A DNA stretch of 5,456 nucleotides from Elusimicrobia bacterium CG08_land_8_20_14_0_20_44_26 (GTDB taxonomy: Bacteria; CG03), in the NCBI GenBank assembly GCA_002779055.1, contig PEXM01000077.1, positions 1 to 5,456 of the forward strand. Direction: 5' to 3'. Positions 1-5,456 of this stretch are shown one piece after another. Every line of letters starts with the position of its first letter. Position 1 is the stretch's first letter. Made by a program: the position numbers and the translations under genes. Below the pieces are notes generated by a model. It worked only from the letters and a program-made list of their open reading frames with translations, searched no databases and had not been told where the DNA came from.

Positions 1-1
1 T

Positions 2-49
2 ATTCGCAAGACGTTATATGAAATTGCCCCAAATATGAATAAAACATAG
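2..49 (+). CDS. Possible 3' end of an upstream gene (partial, unidentified)
   Basis: One frame stays open from the left edge to a TAG at 47-49 and would end in the residues IRKTLYEIAPNMNKT. The other two plus-strand frames close earlier (TGA at 19-21 and at 36-38), so this frame is the best candidate for the tail of a preceding gene. Its TAG stop overlaps the AGGAGG ribosome-binding site of the next gene, an arrangement typical of adjacent genes in one operon. Fifteen residues are too few to identify a family, and no function is proposed. It may equally be non-coding. Confidence 0.35.
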   Translation: MRKTLYEIAPNMNKT

Positions 50-53
50 GAGG
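48..53 (+). promoter_or_regulatory. Strong Shine-Dalgarno site for the aminotransferase
   Basis: A perfect AGGAGG lies 8 bases before the ATG at 62, which is ideal spacing and fixes that start. It overlaps the TAG stop (47-49) of the possible upstream reading frame, so ribosomes finishing there could reinitiate directly. No promoter is visible in the 61 bases available. Confidence 0.85.
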
Positions 54-61
54 TAGTTGAG

Positions 62-934
62 ATGTCTTTACAAATTTTGATAGACGGCAGATTTTTTGAT
101 AAAAACGACGCGAAGATATCCGTCTTTGACCACGGTCTTCTTTACGGCGACGGCGTCTTTGAGGGAATAAGGGCTTATTCAGGCAGAATCTTCAAACTCA
201 AAGAGCACATTGACCGTCTCTACGATTCGGCGAAAGCCATAATGCTTAAACCGCCGGTGGCAAAAAAGAAAATGATTCAGGACATAAGAAAAACCCTGAG
301 AAAAAATTCCCTGCGCGACGCTTATATCAGAGTTGTCGTAACGCGCGGCGCCGGCGACCTCGGACTCGATCCCAACAAATGCCCTTCGGCGTCGTATTTT
401 ATAATTGCCGACAAAATCGTTCTCTATCCGAAAGAATTATACGATAAGGGTTTGTCAATAGCGAGCGTGAGCGTGCGGCGCAACATTCCCGAGGCGCTGA
501 ACCCGAGAGTAAAGTCGCTTAACTACCTGAACAATATTTTGGCAAAGATCGAGGGCACTCAGCGCGGGGTGCCCGAAGCTCTGATGCTGAATGCGCAGGG
601 TTTCGTGGCGGAATGCACGGGAGACAACATTTTCATCGTGAAAGACGGTGTTTTGATAACTCCGCCTTCGTCGGCAGGGGCCCTTATGGGAATAACGCAG
701 GAAACTGTTATAGCGCTTGCGGAAAAAAGCGGTCTCAGAGTGAAAGAGGAGCTTTTCACGAGGTATTGTATTTTTACCGCAGACGAGTGTTTTCTTACGG
801 GAACCGCCGCCGAGGTTATTCCCGTCGTGAATGTGGACGGCCGTATTATCGGCGACGGCAAGCCCGGGAAAATAACCTGCATGCTTATTTCAAAATTCAG
901 ACGCCTTGCCGGCACGACGGGCGTTTTGATATAG
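62..934 (+). CDS. ilvE: Class IV PLP aminotransferase, branched-chain amino acid type
   Basis: Probable branched-chain amino acid transaminase, a cytoplasmic pyridoxal-phosphate enzyme. It exchanges amino groups between glutamate/2-oxoglutarate and leucine, isoleucine or valine and their keto acids. Visible fold IV marks, in order: VFDHGLLYGDGVFEG (21-35), an IRVVVTRGAGDLGLDP block (89-104), the PLP-binding lysine K151 in RVKSLNYLNN, E184 in ECTGDNIF (184-191), and the cofactor-phosphate loops GALMGIT (206-212) and LTGTAAEV (245-252). The length of 290 residues is normal and the protein looks complete. The start is supported by AGGAGG 8 bases upstream. The GDLGLDP signature and the NYLNN around the lysine favour IlvE over D-alanine transaminase or aminodeoxychorismate lyase, but substrate choice in this family is hard to read from sequence. 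The gene is followed by a 128-base gap, unlike the overlapping genes after it, so it may be the end of an upstream unit or the first gene of a longer operon. Confidence 0.9.
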   Translation: MSLQILIDGRFFDKNDAKISVFDHGLLYGDGVFEGIRAYSGRIFKLKEHIDRLYDSAKAIMLKPPVAKKKMIQDIRKTLRKNSLRDAYIRVVVTRGAGDLGLDPNKCPSASYFIIADKIVLYPKELYDKGLSIASVSVRRNIPEALNPRVKSLNYLNNILAKIEGTQRGVPEALMLNAQGFVAECTGDNIFIVKDGVLITPPSSAGALMGITQETVIALAEKSGLRVKEELFTRYCIFTADECFLTGTAAEVIPVVNVDGRIIGDGKPGKITCMLISKFRRLAGTTGVLI

Positions 935-1007
935 AATTTTACGTTGCAGTTTCTATGCAGATTGCGGAGAAGTTTTAAAAATGGGAAGAGTATTTAATGA
1001 AACGAAT

Positions 1008-1052
1008 CTCCCTCTTTCCCCCTTTTTCAAGGGGATATCAAGGAGGTTTGAG
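1008..1052 (+). repeat. Nested inverted repeat / hairpin covering the mcsA ribosome-binding site
   Basis: The inner stem is CCCCTT (1019-1024) paired with AAGGGG (1029-1034) around a TTTC loop. An outer stem pairs CCTCTTT (1011-1017) with AAGGAGG (1040-1046), seven pairs including one G-U, with 1 unpaired base on the left and 5 on the right. A further CTC (1008-1010) can pair with GAG (1050-1052). The outer right arm is the Shine-Dalgarno sequence, so a folded RNA would hide it. No run of T follows on either strand, so it is not a standard intrinsic terminator. Pyrimidine-rich hairpins of the CCCCTTTTTCAAGGGG type are, from memory, scattered in many bacterial genomes, so this may be a copy of a dispersed intergenic repeat instead of a dedicated regulator. 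The pairing is seen; any function is inferred. Confidence 0.6.
1040..1046 (+). promoter_or_regulatory. AAGGAGG, unusually distant Shine-Dalgarno site for mcsA
   Basis: This near-perfect anti-16S match sits 16 bases before the mcsA ATG at 1063, roughly twice the usual spacing. No in-frame start lies closer: the frame is closed by TAA at 1054-1056, and only GCA GGT intervene before the ATG. A TTG at 1048-1050 is followed directly by AGT TAA in another frame. The motif also forms the right arm of the hairpin at 1008-1052. It may act at low efficiency, act when the RNA refolds, or be an accidental part of the repeat. Confidence 0.5.
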
Positions 1053-1062
1053 TTAAGCAGGT

Positions 1063-1554
1063 ATGATTTGCGAAATCTGTAAGAAAAATCAGGCGACGAT
1101 ACATTTTGTGATGAATGTGAACGGCAAAGTCACGAAAATAAATATCTGCGAGTCCTGCGCCGCAGGCGGCGGAATGGAAATTTTAGCGAGTCCCGAAAAA
1201 TCGTTTAACCTTCTGAATAAATTTCTCTCCTCGCTGGCGATGGCTGAAACAGCCGAAGATAAGGAATGTCCGACTTGCGGAAAAAAATTATCGGAGTTTA
1301 AGGATGACGGGAAACTCGGCTGTCCCCGCTGCTGGGATGTTTTCAGAGAGGATATTATACCTCTGTTAAAAAAACTGCACGGCGTGAGTTTTCATAACAG
1401 GAAAAAATCACCTCTCAGGAAAGAAAACAAAATCTCAGAAGCGGAAAAGATACAGGATGAATTGCGCCGCGCTGTGGATGAAGAAAATTACGAGAAAGCG
1501 GCGGAATTAAGAGACCGACTCAGGGATTTGAAGAGTAGCGACGTGAAAAAATGA
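1063..1554 (+). CDS. mcsA: McsA-like zinc-binding activator of protein-arginine kinase (UVR motif protein)
   Basis: In Bacillota, McsA binds and activates the arginine kinase McsB and is a cytoplasmic stress-response protein. Four CXXC pairs are visible: C3/C6, C29/C32, C69/C72 and C87/C90, enough for two zinc sites (C3-C32 and C69-C90). The C-terminal part (about 124-158) is charged and helical, with a UvrB/UvrC-type motif (NYEKAAELRDRLRDL, 142-156), the interaction helix pair of this family. Length is 163 residues, slightly shorter than the ~180 usual in Bacillus. The ATG at 1063 is the only workable start: a TAA lies three codons upstream, and the next internal Met (17) would remove the first CXXC. 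The stop overlaps the mcsB start by 4 bases (ATGA), so McsA and McsB are probably made in step. The order McsA then McsB is the classical one, which makes the assignment firm although the sequence itself is loosely conserved. Confidence 0.92.
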   Translation: MICEICKKNQATIHFVMNVNGKVTKINICESCAAGGGMEILASPEKSFNLLNKFLSSLAMAETAEDKECPTCGKKLSEFKDDGKLGCPRCWDVFREDIIPLLKKLHGVSFHNRKKSPLRKENKISEAEKIQDELRRAVDEENYEKAAELRDRLRDLKSSDVKK

Positions 1555-2591
1555 TTTTAAAAAATCTTTCGGAAAAAAGCTGCGAGTGGCTTAATTCGGA
1601 CACGGCCACGCCTTTTATTTCAACGAGAATTCGCTATGCCCGCAATCTTGCGGGTTTTGTGTTTCCCTCCCGCGCAAATCCCTCGGAGCAGTTAAAGGCG
1701 AGAAACGCGGTTTTCCGCGCCCTCGTTAAACTTCCGGAATGGGAGAGATACGAAAAAATAGAAATGGAGGAACTTGATATTACCGACCGCAGGCTTCTTA
1801 TGGAAAGGCATATGGCAAGTTATGATCTCGTCTTTACGGAGAGAGTATCGGGTCTGGTTATAGATAAAAGCGGGCTGATGTGCATAATGCTTAATGAGGA
1901 AGACCATTTGAGAATTCAGGTTTTCGCTCGGGGTCTTGATTTCGGCGGCTCATCCGCACTCGGCGCAGGCGTTTCAAAGGAAATAAGTTCGGTGTTGAAG
2001 TTTGCGTTCCATCCGGAATTTGGTTATCTTACAGCGTGCCCCACAAATGCGGGAACGGGTTTGAGAATTTCGTTTCTTGCGCACCTGCCGGCTCTTTCAC
2101 GCGAGGGCTTAATCGGAGAGCTTATGGATTCGCTCGGCAGGATAGGCGTCGTTATGAGAGGTTTTTACGGTGAGGCGACAAAACCGCTGGGCAATTTTTT
2201 CCAGGTGTCTAATCAGGTGACGATGGGCGTTACGGAGGATGAAATCACAGAGAAACTGACGGCTATTTCCAATCAGCTTGAAAAAACCGAACGACGCTCT
2301 TCTGATAAACTTTTCAAAAAAAATAAAATGGAAATACTCGACCGCATATACAGGAGTTACGGTATCCTGCAGTTTGCCCGGAAACTGTCTTATGAAGAAC
2401 TTATGAGCTGTGTTTCGGATATCAGGTGGGGTCTTCGCGAAGGTATGGCAATCCCCGTCGGCGGCGACAAAATTAACGACCTGATTATGCTTGCTCAGCC
2501 GGCGCACATTGAAGAGAGAGCCGAAAAAAATTTAACGCCGGATGAAAGGGATGTTTTGCGCGCGGAATTTGTGAAACAGATTTTAAACTAA
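1551..2591 (+). CDS. mcsB: Protein-arginine kinase McsB (ATP:guanido phosphotransferase family)
   Basis: McsB phosphorylates arginine side chains in proteins using ATP; in Bacillus the mark targets proteins to ClpC-ClpP and inactivates the repressor CtsR. Family marks in order: nucleotide-binding STRIRYARN (24-32), ERH (85-87), NEEDHLRIQ (115-123) with the acidic pair E116/E117, CPTNAGTGLR (163-172) with C163 matching the catalytic Cys (C167 in Bacillus), RGFYGE (203-208) and SNQVTMG (220-226). The C-terminal RDVLRA (333-338) fits the RDxxRA phosphoarginine-binding motif used for allosteric self-control. The protein is 346 residues against ~360 in Bacillus, with a short C-terminus, and appears complete and active. 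Its ATG overlaps the mcsA stop, and its TAA shares one base with the glyQ start (TAATG). No good Shine-Dalgarno precedes it, consistent with coupled translation. Metabolic creatine or arginine kinases are excluded by the McsA neighbour and the RDxxRA motif. Confidence 0.96.
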   Translation: MILKNLSEKSCEWLNSDTATPFISTRIRYARNLAGFVFPSRANPSEQLKARNAVFRALVKLPEWERYEKIEMEELDITDRRLLMERHMASYDLVFTERVSGLVIDKSGLMCIMLNEEDHLRIQVFARGLDFGGSSALGAGVSKEISSVLKFAFHPEFGYLTACPTNAGTGLRISFLAHLPALSREGLIGELMDSLGRIGVVMRGFYGEATKPLGNFFQVSNQVTMGVTEDEITEKLTAISNQLEKTERRSSDKLFKKNKMEILDRIYRSYGILQFARKLSYEELMSCVSDIRWGLREGMAIPVGGDKINDLIMLAQPAHIEERAEKNLTPDERDVLRAEFVKQILN

Positions 2592-3454
2592 TGAAAAACC
2601 TGCAGGAAATTATTCTGAAGCTCTCCTCTTACTGGGCGGATGCCGGCTGTCTTGTTGCGCAGCCCTATGATGTGGAGAAAGGTGCGGGGACTTTCAACCC
2701 TATGACATTTTTAAAGATTTTCACAAAGGGCGTCTGGCGCGCGGCTTACGTTGAACCTTCGCGCCGACCTCAGGACGGGAGATATGGAGAAAATCCTTTC
2801 CGTCTTTATAAGCATCTTCAGTTTCAGGTGATTATGAAGCCGGCGCCCGAAGATAGTCGTTTGCTCTATCTAAAAAGTCTCTCGACGTTAGGAATTGATT
2901 TGAAAAAACACGATATACGTTTCCTTGAAGACAACTGGGAATCCCCGTCGCTCGGCGCATGGGGTCGTGGCTGGGAAGTCCGCTGTGACGGTCTTGAAAT
3001 AACGCAGTTCACTTATTTCCAGCAGGCGGGAGGGTTAGACCTGCCGGACGTTCCTGTGGAACTCACCTACGGGCTTGAAAGAATAGCAATGTTTTTCGCC
3101 GGGAAAAAAAGCGTCTATGACGTTGACTGGTCGGATAATGTAAAATACGGCGCCGTCAGGCGCGAAGAGGAACGGCAGTTCAGCAGATATTATTTTGAGT
3201 TAGTTCCAAAAGATGAACTGCTTGAAATCTGCGAATTTTACGGCAGGGAAATTGACAAACTCATTAACGCCAAGCTTCCTCTGCCGGCTTACGATTGCCT
3301 CTTGAATTTTTCGCATCTGTTTAATGTCGTTGACGCGCGCGGGGGGTTAGACCACACTTCACGCACGGCAATGATAAAGAGAATGAAGAATTATGCAAAC
3401 TCCATAGCGAAACTCTACATAGAACAGACACAAGCGGGAAATGAAACACAATGA
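2591..3454 (+). CDS. glyQ: Glycyl-tRNA synthetase alpha subunit
   Basis: The alpha subunit of the alpha2beta2 glycyl-tRNA synthetase carries the class II catalytic core that activates glycine with ATP. Clearly conserved blocks: AAYVEPSRRPQDGRYGENP (51-69) with RLYKHLQFQV (71-80), which form motif 2; FLEDNWESPSLGAWGRGWEV (111-130); EITQFTYFQQAGG (136-148), in the active-site sheet; and motif 3, ELTYGLERIAM (157-167). The helical C-terminal part includes LPLPAYD (229-235) and FNVVDARGG (244-252). The usual AISVTER stretch after DARG reads differently here (LDHTSRTA, 253-260), a mild divergence. Length is 287 residues, close to the ~300 of E. coli. The start codon shares its A with the mcsB stop, and only weak purine-rich sequence precedes it, so it probably relies on ribosomes arriving from mcsB. 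The stop overlaps the glyS ATG (ATGA), the common glyQ-glyS arrangement that keeps the two subunits balanced. Confidence 0.98.
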   Translation: MKNLQEIILKLSSYWADAGCLVAQPYDVEKGAGTFNPMTFLKIFTKGVWRAAYVEPSRRPQDGRYGENPFRLYKHLQFQVIMKPAPEDSRLLYLKSLSTLGIDLKKHDIRFLEDNWESPSLGAWGRGWEVRCDGLEITQFTYFQQAGGLDLPDVPVELTYGLERIAMFFAGKKSVYDVDWSDNVKYGAVRREEERQFSRYYFELVPKDELLEICEFYGREIDKLINAKLPLPAYDCLLNFSHLFNVVDARGGLDHTSRTAMIKRMKNYANSIAKLYIEQTQAGNETQ

Positions 3455-5456
3455 ATAAATGCGATTTTCTCGTTGAACTGTGGACGGAAGATTTGCCCGT
3501 GCCGGTTCAGGAAGAGGGCGCTCTTAAAATTGAGTCGGCTTTGACCGACTTTTTCAAAAGGCAGAAAATTTCTTTTTCAGAGTCAAAACATTTCTCGTCG
3601 CCCCGGCGGCTTGCCGTCGTGGTTTTCAATGTAGATAAGTTCTCCAAGCCCGAGGAAACGGTTGTAAAAGGTCCTCCGGCATCTCTTTCATTCGTTGAAA
3701 ACGGCCAGCCCTCCGCCGCATTGAAGGGCTTTGTGAAAAAATACGCAGGCGACCTCGCCGATGTCAGAGTGAGATCCACGGATAAAGGTGAATACGTTTT
3801 TCTTGAAATGAGGAAACCCCGGAGAGATACGGAAGACATAATAAGGAGCAATATTGCGGAGGTGCTTTATTCGGTGAAGTTTGAAAAGACCATGCGATGG
3901 GCAAAATATTCTTTTCCGCGTCCAGTAAGAAATCTTGTCGTAATGTTCGGGAGAAAAAGTTTGCGGATTTCCTGCTTCGGAATAAATTCCTCAAGGATGA
4001 GCCGCGGTTTCATAGCCGAAAACATAAAGATAACTTCTCCCGCAGAATATGAAACAAACCTCAAAAGAAAAAGAATACTTGCTGATAAACTCAACCGAAA
4101 AGATACTCTTTTGAAAGAGCTTCAGGGAGCCGTGAGGAAACCTTACAAGATAGAAATTGAGAAAATGGAGAATCTGGTGGATGAAACCGTCGGGACGTGC
4201 GAACATCCGAGAGCTCTCGCCTGCGATTTTAACGAGAAATATCTTGATATACCCGCGGAGTTTCTTGAATCAACGCTCGTGTCCAATCAAAAATGTTTTC
4301 CTGTCGTCGATGCTCAGGGAAATCTTGCGGACAAGTTTGTTCTCGTAATAGACGGCGATTCTTCAAACGCCAAAAGCGTAAAAGCCAATTACAGGCGCTG
4401 TGTGGAAGCGAGATTTGAGGACACCGCATTTTTCTGGGCAAGCGACAGAAAAAAAGCGCTCCCCGATTATTATGACGATTTAAAATTGATAAACTGCCAA
4501 GGTAAATTTAAGAATCTTTACGAAAAAGCGGAGAGGGTCGGGAAAGATGCGGTAAAAATTGCGCGTGAATACGCTCCGGATGAGGAGAAAAAAATTTCGC
4601 TTATTGCGAAACTTCTTTACTGCGATATTCCGACAAAAATGGTTGCTGAATTTCCGGATATGCACGGCATCGCCGGCCAGTATCTCGCAGAAGGAACTCT
4701 TCTTGATAAAGGAGATAAGACCCTGCGAGAGGCGGTTACGCTTTTTAATCTCGCGCGCACTTCCTCCGTCTGCGGCCTTTCGGATAGGTTGAATACCCTG
4801 AAATCGTTTTTCTCGTCGGGTATTTCCCCGACCACGTCAAAAGACCCATACGGGCTTAAAAAAACCGCGGATGAAGTGCTGAAAATCGCGGTTTCTTCCG
4901 ATATTTATTTTGATTTGAGAAAATTGTTTCTGCTTGTCTTTGACGATGTGTCTGCGGAGGTGTCCCAAAATATACTGATTTTCCTGAAAGACAGATTTTC
5001 AGTGTATCTTGAAAAGGCGCACATCGGGAAAGACGTTGCGGCGATGGCGATAGATAAATATGAAGTTCCGAAGAAATGCTTAGCCATAGCCGATGCTCTC
5101 CATGAATACCGCGGGGAAGACCCCGAGTCCTTCGGCAGAATCGTTCAGACAGCCAAACGCGCGGACAATATTTTGAAACAGGCGCGCTCTAAAGGAATAA
5201 AAAAAGCAGCAGTTAAGGAAGAATTATTTTATGAAAATGAAGAAAAAAATCTGTTCAAAGAACTTTGCGGGACAAAAGACGCCGTCTATGAAAAACTTTC
5301 AAAAAACGATTATTCCGGCGCCTTAAAAGATCTCGGCGGGTTGAAGAAGCCCCTTGACGCTTTTTTTGAGAAGGTAATGATAATGGCGAAAGACGAAAAC
5401 ATCAGAGACAATCGTCTCGCTCTTGTCGGCGAAGTGTCCGTTTTATTTTCGGCATT
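3451..5456 (+). CDS. glyS: Glycyl-tRNA synthetase beta subunit (3' end beyond window)
   Basis: The beta subunit binds tRNA-Gly and joins GlyQ for aminoacylation. Reading from the ATG that overlaps the glyQ stop gives 668 open codons plus two bases, with no stop or frameshift. E. coli GlyS has 689 residues, so about 20 are missing. Landmarks: FLVELWTEDLP (6-16, usually FLVEIGTEELP), SSPRRLAVVV (49-58), KGPP (73-76), KTMRWAKYSFPRPVRNLV (146-163), the SRMSRGF stretch where GHRF is usual (181-187), VSNQKCFPVVDAQG (277-290), VEARFEDTAFFWASDRKKAL (318-337), KMVAEFPDMHGIAG (396-409) and TTSKDPYGLKK (461-471). The C-terminal helical anticodon-binding region includes RADNILKQA (570-578), LKKPLDAFFEKVMIMAKDE (631-649) and the RDNRLALV stretch (652-659). 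The HD-like region between 410 and 450 is shortened, and SDRLNTL (444-450) stands where ADKxDTL is usual. The identity is secure despite these changes. Confidence 0.97.
   Translation, partial: MNKCDFLVELWTEDLPVPVQEEGALKIESALTDFFKRQKISFSESKHFSSPRRLAVVVFNVDKFSKPEETVVKGPPASLSFVENGQPSAALKGFVKKYAGDLADVRVRSTDKGEYVFLEMRKPRRDTEDIIRSNIAEVLYSVKFEKTMRWAKYSFPRPVRNLVVMFGRKSLRISCFGINSSRMSRGFIAENIKITSPAEYETNLKRKRILADKLNRKDTLLKELQGAVRKPYKIEIEKMENLVDETVGTCEHPRALACDFNEKYLDIPAEFLESTLVSNQKCFPVVDAQGNLADKFVLVIDGDSSNAKSVKANYRRCVEARFEDTAFFWASDRKKALPDYYDDLKLINCQGKFKNLYEKAERVGKDAVKIAREYAPDEEKKISLIAKLLYCDIPTKMVAEFPDMHGIAGQYLAEGTLLDKGDKTLREAVTLFNLARTSSVCGLSDRLNTLKSFFSSGISPTTSKDPYGLKKTADEVLKIAVSSDIYFDLRKLFLLVFDDVSAEVSQNILIFLKDRFSVYLEKAHIGKDVAAMAIDKYEVPKKCLAIADALHEYRGEDPESFGRIVQTAKRADNILKQARSKGIKKAAVKEELFYENEEKNLFKELCGTKDAVYEKLSKNDYSGALKDLGGLKKPLDAFFEKVMIMAKDENIRDNRLALVGEVSVLFSA

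Noticed and set aside
559..915. A 118-residue minus-strand open frame inside the aminotransferase gene, and similar antisense frames in mcsB and glyS
   Set aside because: They lie wholly opposite strongly conserved coding sequence, have no ribosome-binding sites of note and show no recognisable domains; they are shadows of the real genes.
935..1007. Promoter for the mcsA-glyS unit
   Set aside because: TTGCAG (944-949), TTGCGG (962-967) and TATTTA (991-996) resemble sigma-70 boxes, but none pair with 16-18 base spacing, so no promoter is claimed.
1019..1034. CCCCTT/AAGGGG hairpin as a rho-independent terminator after the aminotransferase
   Set aside because: It is followed by ATATCAAGGAGG with no T-run, and the reverse strand also lacks one; it sits directly on the mcsA leader.
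981..1082. A 33-codon plus-strand reading frame (starts MGRVFNETNL) spanning the hairpin and overlapping the start of mcsA
   Set aside because: Its Shine-Dalgarno candidate (GGAG, 966-969) is weak and 11 bases away, and the peptide is largely the translation of the repeat-like hairpin. A leader-peptide role is possible but nothing in the sequence supports it.
2316..2323. A run of eight A in mcsB as a programmed frameshift site
   Set aside because: The zero frame continues through conserved McsB residues, and neither alternative frame offers a sensible product. A-rich runs are common in lysine codons throughout this window.
2500..2590. T-box riboswitch or other leader for glyQS
   Set aside because: There is no leader: glyQ begins on the last base of the mcsB stop codon, and the upstream sequence is conserved mcsB coding sequence including RDxxRA.
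1..5456. CRISPR arrays, tRNA or rRNA genes, insertion sequences, toxin-antitoxin or defence genes
   Set aside because: Nothing of the kind is visible: almost all bases are accounted for by five conserved housekeeping or stress genes on one strand.

Overview
The window holds one compact, entirely plus-strand gene run from a bacterium: a class IV (branched-chain type) aminotransferase, mcsA, mcsB, glyQ and glyS. The glyS gene runs off the right edge, about 20 codons short of its expected end. The first ~49 bases are probably the tail of another plus-strand gene. A two-subunit (alpha2beta2) glycyl-tRNA synthetase is a bacterial trait. The McsA/McsB pair is best known from Bacillota. The sequence is fairly balanced in base composition, the glyS sequence is divergent, and neither ctsR nor clpC is present in the visible window. 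Together these hint at a lineage outside the classical Bacillota, for example an Elusimicrobiota/Omnitrophota/PVC-like group. That placement is inference, not something the sequence proves.

Layout: positions 1-61 carry a possible upstream gene end and a strong Shine-Dalgarno site (AGGAGG, 48-53). ilvE-like aminotransferase is at 62-934. A 128-base gap (935-1062) contains a nested hairpin, CCCCTT/AAGGGG inside CCTCTTT/AAGGAGG, whose outer strand is the only strong ribosome-binding sequence before mcsA. mcsA (1063-1554), mcsB (1551-2591), glyQ (2591-3454) and glyS (3451 to the edge) follow with 4-, 1- and 4-base overlaps, so these four are almost certainly one translationally coupled transcription unit.

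Functionally, McsA and McsB form a protein-arginine kinase and its zinc-binding activator, which tag proteins for Clp degradation in the organisms where they have been studied. GlyQ and GlyS together charge tRNA-Gly. The aminotransferase is the last step of branched-chain amino acid synthesis or the first of breakdown. The shared theme is protein synthesis and quality control; a direct functional link between the kinase and GlyRS is only suggested by the overlaps.

No clearly new system is visible. The points most worth a second look are the hairpin that can bury the mcsA ribosome-binding site, the fusion of the arginine-kinase pair to glyQS by overlapping codons, and a shortened, altered central segment in GlyS. 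The glyS frame was read by hand and is open from 3451 to the window end with no frameshift or stop.
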